From positions 61,425 through 125,424 of the forward strand of contig JADKHW010000006.1 of the NCBI GenBank assembly GCA_016721565.1: DNA of 64,000 nucleotides, read 5' to 3'. Positions 35,201-44,541 of this stretch are shown piece after piece. A model generated the notes under the pieces. The model was given only the letters and a program-made list of their open reading frames with translations, did not search any database and was not told the origin of the DNA. A program made the position numbers and the translations under genes. The stretch's first letter is position 1; each line of letters opens with the position of its first letter. This DNA is from a bacterium. Its GTDB lineage: Bacteria; Electryoneota; RPQS01.

Positions 35201-37482
35201 CGAATGGCTCCATTGACTTTGAACTGAAGGCGTATGTGCAGAACTACTTGGGCACTGTTGCGAATGACACAATCACTCAAGTCGGGTTCAAGTACCGGGT
35301 GTTCCCAGACAGCACGAACTGGACGACTCTGCGCCAAAACACTATCGAGACGGACAGCATTTACGACTGGACCGTGTCAGTCGGAGATCAGGGTGGCTTG
35401 ATTTCTTACATCTGGTGGGCGAAGGACGCACATGGCAGGTTCTTAACAAGTCCCGCTGGAGCTGACACAACAACGCCGGATAGTGGCGCGACGCACTTCT
35501 TGTCATTTGAAATGAGCGATACATTAATATCGGGTGGTGATAGCGTCACGATTTGGGCGCCGACAACGTTGACGCATGATCTAAGAGTCGGAGATTTTGG
35601 TAAGCTGGTTATTAAGCCGTGGCCGGGAGCGTCTGACCACACAATTACATTGTCTGAAGGTGTATCCCTGTACGCTGTTTCCCAAAATGCTGGATTAGGC
35701 AGTGCAAGACTCTGGATACAGGGAACTGAATCCATGCCCATTACGCTTGAAGCTGTCAACGACACGTCAGAATGGGAGCAGTTCTATATCTACAAAGGCA
35801 ACCTTGTAGCAACATACACAACCTTCCGTTCTAACTTGGTTGCAATGGAATCGGGTCCCCTTGGCACAAACATCTTGAAACTTGATCACTGTACCTTTGA
35901 GTCTTCCCAAGGTTACTACTACGTGACGGGAACGGATGTTGCGGACAGCTACATCAGGAACTGTGTGTTCAGGGATCTGGGGATGTGTTGGGATATGGGT
36001 CCTTTCTTGGTGTATGAAGGCGACATCGAGATCACGGACAGCTGGTTCTACAATAACAGAGGACCCGGCATGATGCTCGCTGATGCAGGTGCAACCGAGA
36101 TCAGTGGCTGCAATGTCATTGCAAACGATCAATCAGGCCTGTTATCCTACGGATTAGTCTCATCCATGTCAATCTCTTGCAGTGAGGTCAGCTATAACGG
36201 CGGCGATACGGTTCCGGAAGTTTACATGTGGGACGGCACGTTTGACTTTAGTGACGATGCAGGCAATGTGTTTGCTGACAAAGGTGGAACGTTGTTGGAA
36301 GGTCCAACGATGGCCAGCTTTGAACTTGATAGTGGTGGCAACGGTTTCTACTTGTTCGACTCCACGGGCCACTACATCGTAACAGGTGACAATACGGACA
36401 CGCTGGATGCCAGTGGCAACTTGTGGTTCCCGTTTACACCTGATACAGCAATCTTCCAGGACTACTTTGATCCGGATACGTCCAGATACTGGGACTGGGC
36501 TTCACCCACCGCTTCACTTGCTGAATGCGGAGTGGGCGGCATGTCCAGTATGCCTGGCGATGGCCCGATGGCCTTGATCCGGCCAACGGCGTCGACCTAC
36601 AATGTTCCGAATCACGGCGGCAGTGCAAGCAAACCAGCGAACGCTCCCCAAAGTGTCAGCAAGTCGTTTGATGTAAAGCGAGTGAGCAGTGTGGCCTACG
36701 ATGAAGCGGTTGTGGCGCAGAAGAATCGTCAGTATGCTGAAGCCAAGTCGAAGTTCGCGAGCTTCATCGTTCAGAATCCCGATCATCCGAAGACGGAGGC
36801 GGCATTGTCGCGGTTCATGGTGTCAGCTAAGAAATCAGGTCAGACCGAAGGCCTGGCTGACTTCTTTGCACGCGAAGAAGCAAGTTCCACAAATCCGCGT
36901 GTGAAACGTGCGGCGAAGTTCTTGAAGCTGAATGCAATGGTGATGGACGGTCGCAGCCAAGAAGCTTTGGATGCCTATGACGACATCATCCGTAAACCGG
37001 AGACACGCCACGATTCTATCACGGCAGTGATCGGTGCAACGCGCGTGTTGTACAATAACCGGACAAGTAGGATGTCGACGCCTCACCCAGAGAATATGCC
37101 CGAGAGCTTTACAGACATGTGCCGACGGGTAATGCGATTGATTGCTTCAGAGCGCCGGACCAATCCGGTGCTGGATGAGAATCCGGTTGCGCCTGTTATA
37201 CCAACAAGCTACGCCTTGTATCAGAACTACCCCAATCCATTCAATCCAAGTACGGACATCAGGTTCGATTTACCTGAAGCCATCCGTGTTGAACTGAAGA
37301 TCTTCAATATTCTTGGGCAAGAAGTTGTCACCTTAGTTGATGACGTTCGTGCTGCTGGTGCATATAGAGTTCTATGGGATGGAAAGAACGCCGCCGGTTT
37401 GAACACTGCATCTGGAGTCTATGTTTATCAAATCAAGACCCCGAACTTCCAAGATGCCAAGAAAATGGTAATGATTAAGTAG
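32299..37482 (+). CDS. Remainder of module 1 large protein: beta-helix, TPR-like, sorting domain
   Basis: In frame with the upstream protease after the TGA at 32296. It contains several parallel beta-helix blocks (for example DASLSISHCVIERAENGIVL and NLRMDNSRIV), Asp/Thr-rich spacer domains (DSVWDTAIFKL; TLTHFVSFEP recurs twice), and near the end a TPR-like helical segment (YAEAKSKFASFIVQNPDHPK, SQEALDAYDDIIRK). The last ~90 residues are the sorting domain (LYQNYPNPFNPSTDIRF, FNILGQEVVTLVDDV, GVYVYQIKT, KKMVMIK). There is no ribosome site near the first usable start (TTG 32317), so this half is probably not made unless the stop is bypassed or is an error. Total protein would be about 2200 residues. 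Confidence 0.85.
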   Translation: MNAFKTLLRVPVEKRLQRDLTIRKSPYQGDSPYQLDRGDLVVPPLVTLTIEAGVSINLHLSAIRVEPGGRLVILGEEGNEVVLRGYYQDQIHEGESGWTGIIADDASLSISHCVIERAENGIVLGGSSNLRMDNSRIVSSYTNGLRVLSGSRATLTDCDVLFSAGSGIDARNAALVSLERCEISHNNTQGQLFSGGIFAFFTNQLMIECCEITDNVGAGIYGWWSNIRLTPTSGNPTIGGPGYSDFSGNSYINGQCLFRSCSVQMEGGRNRFGAPPAAPEGWYYLEFADHPAVIEPVNLNGNHWSITEPGEENWILDHILATSLDIVQDGFDYETSWDLCDNSTMPTLSVCDSVWDTAIFKLAQDSFETASVQFKNVLTSGDQCVLKPLSPRVIVSSEKSAGTTYGDIVDYLTAREDTTTDYALKFSLAQASAEAKGYDGEFTEAISELDSLATDSYTSISDSVSCLTSIASLEFLQAMRTLTSAESVMMAVDTLQSALDNLTSFLVGDEVFAPTLELTPPGPLPRAATTLDLSSNIFCDDSIGIAEVFIDYKYVLTGAWDRDTLVLQGNDTTWEISLPTDTLGGGIEFRLWVVDSAYRVATWPMIGSIPNLNDTLTHFVSFEPRLTAPLTDTAYVYAPGVITDDIEIGDGGVLYVLPAPVALDSYVVAIDSGVGITLVGEESEAELIVNGTDSTVIRLECADAGDRWAGISDLGGVVQIDHAELRETVRPLYSAKDVGWPYIRLQDVTISDFALPSFLGSANSGLDTSYVIDCTFEDGDSTGIVIAEGSASLDFEDVTIQNCGDDGLVLSEADDLLLTNVRITENGRYGIFTETGTGNSVRLSNCYIAFNGDTLPEIKANSYSSIDVSDYAGNIVKDSTGVLFECAEVNDFDAELGSNSFVLADSTGKYFNVTSMSGPSYITGNTFYPESVNDSTFIDDYMKHDTLSKWVYSYLRADNLMDEVIEDPNGSIDFELKAYVQNYLGTVANDTITQVGFKYRVFPDSTNWTTLRQNTIETDSIYDWTVSVGDQGGLISYIWWAKDAHGRFLTSPAGADTTTPDSGATHFLSFEMSDTLISGGDSVTIWAPTTLTHDLRVGDFGKLVIKPWPGASDHTITLSEGVSLYAVSQNAGLGSARLWIQGTESMPITLEAVNDTSEWEQFYIYKGNLVATYTTFRSNLVAMESGPLGTNILKLDHCTFESSQGYYYVTGTDVADSYIRNCVFRDLGMCWDMGPFLVYEGDIEITDSWFYNNRGPGMMLADAGATEISGCNVIANDQSGLLSYGLVSSMSISCSEVSYNGGDTVPEVYMWDGTFDFSDDAGNVFADKGGTLLEGPTMASFELDSGGNGFYLFDSTGHYIVTGDNTDTLDASGNLWFPFTPDTAIFQDYFDPDTSRYWDWASPTASLAECGVGGMSSMPGDGPMALIRPTASTYNVPNHGGSASKPANAPQSVSKSFDVKRVSSVAYDEAVVAQKNRQYAEAKSKFASFIVQNPDHPKTEAALSRFMVSAKKSGQTEGLADFFAREEASSTNPRVKRAAKFLKLNAMVMDGRSQEALDAYDDIIRKPETRHDSITAVIGATRVLYNNRTSRMSTPHPENMPESFTDMCRRVMRLIASERRTNPVLDENPVAPVIPTSYALYQNYPNPFNPSTDIRFDLPEAIRVELKIFNILGQEVVTLVDDVRAAGAYRVLWDGKNAAGLNTASGVYVYQIKTPNFQDAKKMVMIK

Positions 37483-37502
37483 CACTTTGATCGACAAGTA
37501 AG

Positions 37503-37534
37503 CAAAGGCCCCGGTGAAAACTGGGGCCTTTGTC
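37503..37534 (+). terminator. Terminator after module 1
   Basis: CAAAGGCCCC and GGGGCCTTTG around GGTGAAAACT, followed by TCTTGT. The same hairpin type recurs at 44102 and 50789. Confidence 0.85.
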
Positions 37535-37896
37535 TTGTCGTAACTGCTTGATTATCAGATGCCTTGGTGCTGACACAGCACCATGTTGCTATTTCACATC
37601 GTAAAGCACATATTTAGTGCTAAAGTCACGTAATTGCGCCGAAACTGAGGCGGAAATCGGTTGAGACCTGGAAACACTCGATGACTATGATTTGTACTCA
37701 GTCAGTTGCAATTAAATGATTAATCGGATATTGTAAATTGCATGTCAACAAATGTTGAGTAATAACATTCGCATCTACAAATGTTCAAGTTAACAGAATC
37801 CACATCATGAACCCCTTGACAAAATCAATTCAAAACCCCTTCTTATTCTCAGGTCTTGGGAAACTGGCGGAACAACTTAGTTTGGAGACCACTATT
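37535..37896. repeat. Inter-module region with diverged copy of the shared upstream segment
   Basis: No gene is supported. The segment 37583-37619 (ATGTTGCTATTTCACATCGT...) is almost identical to copies at 44181-44217 and 50866-50902. Directly upstream is a hairpin (GGTGCT-GACAC-AGCACC). The last ~90 nt repeat the conserved leader-upstream sequence with TTGACA and the GGAG ribosome site. Confidence 0.7.
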
Positions 37897-39342
37897 ATGA
37901 CGCGAATTCTCTCTGTATTCAATCTTTTGAAGCGGGTGGGGTTCGCGCTTTTGTTTTTGGTAACCGCTATGCACACCCAAGCCATTGCCCAACCTCTGGA
38001 CTCGCTTTGGTTTTACTCTTATGGCGGCACGGAGGAAGATCAGGCTTACGACATAATACATTTATCAAGAGGTGGATTTCTAGTTTGTGGCAGTGGTATC
38101 ATGGAAGATTCAACAAGTCTTGTGCCCCCAGGTTTGCTCATGAAGCTGGACGAATCTGGAGGTTTGGTTTGGTGGCATCAATATGAAACGTCTACTATAA
38201 GTAGAATTGTCTCAGTGACGGAGACGCACGACGGTGGCATTGCGATGACGGGGTGGGGCCCATTAGGAAGTGTTGCGGTTATAAGCGCAAATCAATTTGG
38301 TGACACAAATTGGACCAGAAATCTTGTTGTCACAGGAGCTCAATACGGCAAATGCATTGTCCAAGCCCCCGACCGTTCCATCATGGTTGCTTCGAAGGGG
38401 AGGACAGTACTAGCCAAGTATAGCCCTGATGGTGATACTGTGTGGACGCAGAGTTATGGAGGTTTTAGCTTTGACAACATGGGTTCACTCATTATCGTGG
38501 ATAGCACTCACTTCGCGTTTTGCGGGTCCCATTCTGTGCCTGAATCCGACTTAGTCGGATTCCTTACGCTTATCGATTCCGCAGGAATAGAAGTGTGGAC
38601 CCGCGACTTTTCGACCAATGGCGACTTGTGGCTATGGTCATTAGATCTGACCTCGGATGGCGGATTTGTAGTGACTGGTTACGTAGAGGAATCATTTGGT
38701 AATGTGTTTCTCTTCGCGGCAAGAACAGATTCGCATGGTGATGCGTTGTGGACAAGGGTTTTTCATGATCATGGAACAGCTGCGGGGACGTCTATTCACT
38801 CATTGGCGGATGGCGGCATAGTTATAACTGGTACAACAAGTTCAATTGGTGCGGGTGGTGCGGACTATTATGTAAGAAAACTGAATGCTGACGGTGACTC
38901 TGAATGGTTCGGAACCTTCGGAACAAGCGAGAATGAACATTGCTTGTCGAGTTGCAAGAATAGCGAAGAAGATTTCACTTTGGCGGGTTGGCGATTCACA
39001 AATGATGACAATTGGGACTTCTATGTAGGAAGGGTAGGCTCCGAAATGTCTTCGCCAACAATCAATTCAAGCGTTACATCTGACGTTGAGCTATACCAGA
39101 ATTTCCCTAATCCCTTCAACAGTTCCACTCAGATTCGGTTTACATCTCAACGAACGGCTCAAGCCAAGATCGAACTCATTGATATTCTGGGGAGACGCGT
39201 AATGATTCTATTTGATGGCGCCGTATCTGAAGGAATACATACCGTTGCTGTTGATCCGGCGTATCTAAGTTCGGGAACTTACATATATAGGCTTTCAACC
39301 AACCACGGTGTGATTTCTAAGCAAATGAGATTTGTCAAATAA
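37897..39342 (+). CDS. Secreted propeller protein, module 2, with leader cassette and sorting domain
   Basis: 481 residues from ATG 37897. The signal peptide shares MTRILSVFNLLKRVGFALL and ends near QAIAQ. The mature part has ~45-residue repeats (GGTEEDQAYDIIHLSRGGFLVCG; SLDLTSDGGFVVTGYV; SIHSLADGGIVITGTT), the delta-60 / quinoprotein-like propeller pattern. The sorting domain reads LYQNFPNPFNSSTQIRF, DILGRRVMI, GTYIYRLST, ending in RFVK. No catalytic motif. Confidence 0.83.
   Translation: MTRILSVFNLLKRVGFALLFLVTAMHTQAIAQPLDSLWFYSYGGTEEDQAYDIIHLSRGGFLVCGSGIMEDSTSLVPPGLLMKLDESGGLVWWHQYETSTISRIVSVTETHDGGIAMTGWGPLGSVAVISANQFGDTNWTRNLVVTGAQYGKCIVQAPDRSIMVASKGRTVLAKYSPDGDTVWTQSYGGFSFDNMGSLIIVDSTHFAFCGSHSVPESDLVGFLTLIDSAGIEVWTRDFSTNGDLWLWSLDLTSDGGFVVTGYVEESFGNVFLFAARTDSHGDALWTRVFHDHGTAAGTSIHSLADGGIVITGTTSSIGAGGADYYVRKLNADGDSEWFGTFGTSENEHCLSSCKNSEEDFTLAGWRFTNDDNWDFYVGRVGSEMSSPTINSSVTSDVELYQNFPNPFNSSTQIRFTSQRTAQAKIELIDILGRRVMILFDGAVSEGIHTVAVDPAYLSSGTYIYRLSTNHGVISKQMRFVK
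37900..37953 (+). repeat. Leader cassette copy 3
   Basis: 54-nt block with two substitutions relative to copies 2 and 4 (TCTCTCTG, GCGCTTTTG). Confidence 0.92.
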
Positions 39343-39387
39343 CTAATTAGTCAACACGGAACACTACAAATGTACATGGAGGAAACA

Positions 39388-42300
39388 ATGAGGACATCAA
39401 CATCCTATAGACGGATTCAGGTTGTTGCGGTAGGAACACGGAACATAGTCAACTTCATTTTAATGTGTGTACTTTTATCGCTCAGCGAAGTTTATGGAAC
39501 CGCGCCCGAATTTGTAAGCAATGAAGTCATAGTAAAATTCAAAGATGCAACGACTCTAACACAGGCAAGGGCTGCTTTGGACGGCGAGCAATTTAGTGTT
39601 GAAAAAGCGCTCGTAGACTTACTGGATATCTACTTGGTGAAGATTGTTGATGAGGGAACATCTGAATCCGAAGCAATCGCCGACCTTCAAATGGACGAAA
39701 ACATTGAGTGGGTGCAATTAAACCACTTAATAGCACTCAGAGCAATACCGAATGACCCCGAATTTTCGAATCAGTGGGCGCTCAACCAAGTATTTGACCA
39801 CGACATTGACGCCCCGGAAGCCTGGGATTTTACAACAGGTGGGTACGATATGTATGGTGGAAAAGTCTCGATTGGCGTTGTTGATGATGGCCGTTATACT
39901 TCAGATTTGGCCGACAATTTGTGGTACAACCAGGTAGAGATCTACGGAGTTTCCGGTCAAGATGACGACGGCAATCTTGTTGTTGACGATTTCTATGGAT
40001 GGAATGCTTGGGACGATTCCAATCTCATGTGGTATAGTGAACATGCCGCTCATGTTAGTGGGATTATTGGAGCCGTGGGAAACAATGGCACCAGTATTAG
40101 TGGAGTGAATTGGACAACTCAGCTGGTGCCTGTAATAGGCTTTAATTCTGGAAGTCCTGTTAGTACTGACGTAGTGTCCGCAGCCTTGAACTATCTTGCA
40201 CACACAAAAGAAAGATGGCTAGCTTCGAATGGAATACAGGGCGCGAACATTGTCGCGGCTAACTTGAGTTTTGGTATAGACTACGCGGATTGTGCTTCAG
40301 AGGGCTTTCCTGTATGGAATGATCTTTTCAACTACTTAGGCTCCATTGGAATCATATCTATAGGAGCAACAGCCAATCTGGCCATTAATGTTGATACTGA
40401 GGGTGATGTTCCAACTGGTTGTACAAGCGAATACCTCATTTCAGTTACAAACACGATGGACACTGATGAACTCTCTTCGGTTGCAGCATGGGGCGAGGAA
40501 TCAATAGACCTTGGCGCCCCAGGGACATCTGTTCTAAGCCTGTTTCGCAATGGAGATGTGATAGAGAACAGTGGAACATCGATGTCAGCAGCTCATGTGT
40601 CGGGGGCAGTTGGACTTCTTCACTCCGTGCCAAACCCTTCATTCAGAGAAAGGTACTTTGAAGCGCCTGCGGAAGCGTCGCGTGAGTTGAAGGGGATGAT
40701 TCTTTCTGGTATAGATTTGGTAGACGACTTGGATGGCAACACTGTTTCAGGTGGGAGGCTGAATTTGGTTCTCCCCATTCAAGAGATGAACGACTACTAT
40801 CACGACAACGGCCACGATGTGTACGTTCCAAGTAGCGACGCAACCGGACCTGCAGGTTCAGCAAACATGGTGTATACTGCCGAGCAGCCGCGTTATGAAT
40901 TCACCACCTATTCTGATCACGAAAATATTATTTACCGCTGGAGGGAGTTCAATACAGGAGGACAAACACGATACTATCTCTTGTCGAAGCCGACAGGACC
41001 TTCGGACGAAGATAATGGGACAGGAAAGTCTCCTACTGTAGCCTACGGCAGGCACGTGTCAAATTCGGCAGCGATTCATGTCGTCTTGTCGTGGATCGCA
41101 GATGGGCCTTCATATGATAGTGTTAAGGTCTTGGTTCACAAACCTGAGGATACAGAAGTCACAGACAGATTCTGGAAGTTGGGGAATCTTGGCGCGCCAA
41201 GGCCGTGGGATGGAGGCGTAGCGGCGGAGTTAACAGCGCCGATTGCTGTTGGAGGAGACTTAAACTATCCAACAGTATTTGTAGGCGCACGAAATGTAGG
41301 AGCGGCTTCGGGTATTTATTGTTGGAGAGCTCCGCTAATGAGTTGCCCGGATTATCTCGAATGGCCGAGTTCGCGCATACCGGTCTCCAATGGACAAAAC
41401 GTAACATCGGTAGCCGTGGACCGTGCTGATGCATCTGACTTCGGTAACATGCGGATACATGTTGCATGGACTACCAATGCGAATGAGGTGTTTTATCATC
41501 GTGGGGTACGTTCAGGCACTCAATATCTATGGACGGGTCAACCATCGATTGAACTTTCCGAAGGGTTGATCGGTGTCAGCAACGTGTCGAATGTGACAAT
41601 TTGCTATTCTCCGTATCTTGGACGGATATATGTCGCATGGGAAGGAACATATGATGGCAGACGTGACATATGGGTACGGGAAGGCGAAGAAAACGGAACC
41701 AACATAACTTGGGAAGATGCATATAGGTTAGTTGGCGAAGAGGAGTGTGTAGACAGACGAGCTCCTCATATTCAGCCGTTGCTTCATAATGGCGCAAATG
41801 ATGACGGTGTTTGTCCGGTGGGACTAGTCTATGAGCGTAAGCCTACCGAGGAACTTATTCCTATGATTGAGGCACGCGGATTGATTCCAGACGGGCTCGG
41901 GAACTGGGTTTGGGGTGAACCACAAAGCAGGGGTTTGGGCTATAAGCCAACAATATCCGGAAGATTTGGATCGGTAGCACATAACTACAATGTCTGCTTT
42001 ACTCGCCCTGCCGCTGTCCCGACTAATCCAGAGCCGTATTACGTAAACTCAAGTTCTGTAACCTTGAACTATCCGATAGCTAACCCGCCTGTAATGGACC
42101 TCATTGAACCGTATTACGTGGAATGTGAAGAGACGTGGACACCCCCAATCACTCTTGATAGACCAATTATCGTTAGAAACGGGGGACATCTAATAATCAC
42201 TAGCGTCTATACATCCGATTGCGCTGCAGCACGTGCATTCGGTATTCCCTCGGATAGCTCGCGAGGCATGATAGAGGTTGAATCAGGTGGCGCATTGACG

Positions 42301-44079
42301 ATCACCGGTACAAGCAGGGAGCTCTTCAAGTTCGAATCGGCTGATGCCTCAAAGGCATGGGGTGGCATTACTGTCAAGACCGGCGGTTCTCTCTCCATGG
42401 ATTACGTCGAGATGAAGGACTGCAGCGTGACATGCGTTAAAACATTGTCACCTGCTTCCGTTGAAATAAGTAATTGCACGTTCTTTGGCAATAAAATGGG
42501 AACAGACCAACCGGTTTTGTCCCTGCTGGGCAGTCCATCCGTCACCCAAGTCATTCGGAATACGACAATCACGGACGTACCCGCCGGGCTTGGGCTATTC
42601 ACATCCACTTGTGATGTTGATATAGAAGAATTGACAGTTGAAGACTGCAAGTACGCGAATTCATACATCAAGGCCACAACCGGAAGCTTCCGCAAATGCA
42701 CCTTTAGTGGCAGACCCACCCAATACGGCGTAAGCTTTCAATCAACGGGCAACACACCCAATTTCCAATGTTGTAGATTTGATAGCGTTGGACCGTTGTC
42801 AGGAACGCTAAAATACGCCTTGAATGTATATGGTTATTCGGCTCCATCTTTCGGCTATTCGTCTGGGAGTGTTGGTACGAGCAACGTGGTGGTAGATTCT
42901 TGCTTTGCTCTTATGCGAATGTTTGGGAATACGCTCTTGCCGATAATCGCGAATCCGCCTCTGAGTTCCAATTACCTTGGCGGCGCAAACGATTGGACGC
43001 AGAATATGTCAGGCGGTTACTACCTCTACAGACAGGCAGCCGTATCAAACTACTACGCGAAGCAACAGTGGTGGAACAGAAAGCCACTTGGGTTGAATGA
43101 TTTTTACCCTGATTCGACCTATTTCTTTTTGGGCGATTCGCCTGCTTCGGCATGGGGAGTTTGTGCCGTGCCGACATCAAGCATTGTTGGACATGTCCCA
43201 GGGCGTGAAGGTGCGCTTGACGACGATCCGACTTCGTTTGACAGTTTGTTCGCCGTCGCGATGTCTTATGAAATTGATAGAGACTACGAGCAATCACAGC
43301 CATTGTTCAGACAGGTAGCCAGCGGATCCGATAACTACGGGCTTGTCTGGCAAGCTATGTTACATGCCTCCGCCAATCAACGCTTTCTCGAAGGCGAATC
43401 AGACGGATCATGGATTTCGGTGCTGATCGATAGCCTTGTACCCAATGCGCCTGAAGGCCTCGCCTACGAGACGGAAGTCACTGCCGAGCGCTTGAAAGGC
43501 AATTACTTCTTGTCCATCGGAGAGTATGATTCTGCAATCAATACGCTCGTTGACCTGCTTGAGAGCGACCTGACTGAAGCGGATTCTCTGTACACATGCA
43601 TCGATCTGTTGACCATATACTCGCTGGCAGGTCTTGATTCTGCCGGTGGAAGCCTTGATCAGATCAACGCTGGCAACCGAGTACCGATAGCCTTGCAAGT
43701 TACTTCGTCCGATGAAGCATGGCAAGTTGAACGGGGAATTCTGGCCCGTTTGGCGCTACTTGATGAAGCGAGTCCACAACAGGCAGCCCCCGAAATACCA
43801 ACCGAGTTCCGTCTCTATCAGAACTATCCGAATCCATTCAACCCGACGACTCAGATCGAGTTTGATCTTCCGGAGGCTGTTCGCGTGACGCTGAAGGTGT
43901 TCAATACTCTTGGTCAGGAAGTCGCGACAGTTAGTGATGAGATGATGCCTGCAGGCCACCATGTCGCCACCTGGAACGGCAAGTCCAACGTAGATACAGA
44001 CGTGGCAACGGGACTGTATATCTACCAAATTCATGCGGGCAGCTTTACGGACACCAAAAAGATGGTACTGATGAAGTAG
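39388..44079 (+). CDS. Subtilisin-like (S8) protease with beta-helix, TPR-like and sorting domains, module 2
   Basis: 1563 residues from ATG 39388, which has GGAGG 5-6 bases upstream; an earlier ATG at 39370 lacks this. Signal peptide in the first ~45 residues (NFILMCVLLSLSEVYG). A propeptide-like domain (EVIVKFKDATTLTQARAAL) precedes the S8 domain: Asp in IGVVDDGRY, His in SEHAAHVSGIIGA, Ser in NSGTSMSAAHVSG. A middle region with BNR-type strands, then beta-helix blocks (LSMDYVEMKDCS, NCTFFGNK), TPR-like helices (YEQSQPLFRQVAS; YDSAINTLVDLL) and the sorting domain (LYQNYPNPFNPTTQIEF, GLYIYQIHA, KKMVLMK). Complete and uninterrupted, unlike module 1. Confidence 0.93.
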   Translation: MRTSTSYRRIQVVAVGTRNIVNFILMCVLLSLSEVYGTAPEFVSNEVIVKFKDATTLTQARAALDGEQFSVEKALVDLLDIYLVKIVDEGTSESEAIADLQMDENIEWVQLNHLIALRAIPNDPEFSNQWALNQVFDHDIDAPEAWDFTTGGYDMYGGKVSIGVVDDGRYTSDLADNLWYNQVEIYGVSGQDDDGNLVVDDFYGWNAWDDSNLMWYSEHAAHVSGIIGAVGNNGTSISGVNWTTQLVPVIGFNSGSPVSTDVVSAALNYLAHTKERWLASNGIQGANIVAANLSFGIDYADCASEGFPVWNDLFNYLGSIGIISIGATANLAINVDTEGDVPTGCTSEYLISVTNTMDTDELSSVAAWGEESIDLGAPGTSVLSLFRNGDVIENSGTSMSAAHVSGAVGLLHSVPNPSFRERYFEAPAEASRELKGMILSGIDLVDDLDGNTVSGGRLNLVLPIQEMNDYYHDNGHDVYVPSSDATGPAGSANMVYTAEQPRYEFTTYSDHENIIYRWREFNTGGQTRYYLLSKPTGPSDEDNGTGKSPTVAYGRHVSNSAAIHVVLSWIADGPSYDSVKVLVHKPEDTEVTDRFWKLGNLGAPRPWDGGVAAELTAPIAVGGDLNYPTVFVGARNVGAASGIYCWRAPLMSCPDYLEWPSSRIPVSNGQNVTSVAVDRADASDFGNMRIHVAWTTNANEVFYHRGVRSGTQYLWTGQPSIELSEGLIGVSNVSNVTICYSPYLGRIYVAWEGTYDGRRDIWVREGEENGTNITWEDAYRLVGEEECVDRRAPHIQPLLHNGANDDGVCPVGLVYERKPTEELIPMIEARGLIPDGLGNWVWGEPQSRGLGYKPTISGRFGSVAHNYNVCFTRPAAVPTNPEPYYVNSSSVTLNYPIANPPVMDLIEPYYVECEETWTPPITLDRPIIVRNGGHLIITSVYTSDCAAARAFGIPSDSSRGMIEVESGGALTITGTSRELFKFESADASKAWGGITVKTGGSLSMDYVEMKDCSVTCVKTLSPASVEISNCTFFGNKMGTDQPVLSLLGSPSVTQVIRNTTITDVPAGLGLFTSTCDVDIEELTVEDCKYANSYIKATTGSFRKCTFSGRPTQYGVSFQSTGNTPNFQCCRFDSVGPLSGTLKYALNVYGYSAPSFGYSSGSVGTSNVVVDSCFALMRMFGNTLLPIIANPPLSSNYLGGANDWTQNMSGGYYLYRQAAVSNYYAKQQWWNRKPLGLNDFYPDSTYFFLGDSPASAWGVCAVPTSSIVGHVPGREGALDDDPTSFDSLFAVAMSYEIDRDYEQSQPLFRQVASGSDNYGLVWQAMLHASANQRFLEGESDGSWISVLIDSLVPNAPEGLAYETEVTAERLKGNYFLSIGEYDSAINTLVDLLESDLTEADSLYTCIDLLTIYSLAGLDSAGGSLDQINAGNRVPIALQVTSSDEAWQVERGILARLALLDEASPQQAAPEIPTEFRLYQNYPNPFNPTTQIEFDLPEAVRVTLKVFNTLGQEVATVSDEMMPAGHHVATWNGKSNVDTDVATGLYIYQIHAGSFTDTKKMVLMK

Positions 44080-44101
44080 TTCGTCGATCGGCATTATAAG
44101 C

Positions 44102-44133
44102 AGAGGCCCTGGTGAAAGCTGGGGCCTTTGTCT
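44102..44133 (+). terminator. Terminator after module 2
   Basis: AGAGGCCCTGGTGAAAGCTGGGGCCTTTG hairpin followed by TCTTCTT; variant of those at 37503 and 50789. Confidence 0.75.
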
Positions 44134-44541
44134 TCTTGTAACTACATGATTATCATATGCCTTAGAAGATGACCAGCTTCATGTTGCTATTTCACATCGT
44201 AAAGCACATATTTAGTGTGAAAGTCACTCAACCGATATGAAGTTGAGGCAGAATTCAGTTGCGCTTTGGAAACAAAGTATTTCTGACCAATTCAATCGGA
44301 TTTCCTGCAATCCATTGATTGCCTTGAATCTGTCCACACTTGCCTGCGAAACTCCATTCTCACTTACAACCTTCATCCTAACACTGGTCTAACGATGCAC
44401 CACTTGACTAATTCAAATCGAAACCTTTTCTTGTTTTCGGGTCTAGGGACACGGGCGGAGAAACTAACCTTGGAGACCACGATCATGACGCGAATTCTAT
44501 CTGTATTCAATCTTTTGAAGCGGGTGGGGTTCGCGGTTTTG
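44104..44541 (+). repeat. Long inter-module repeat, copy A (~430 bp)
   Basis: This segment and 50791-51227 are nearly identical (a few per cent difference) from the terminator through the leader cassette. It carries the conserved ATGTTGCTATTTCACATCG... element, TTGACT, and GGAG ribosome site. No other gene is supported in 44134-44484. Confidence 0.9.
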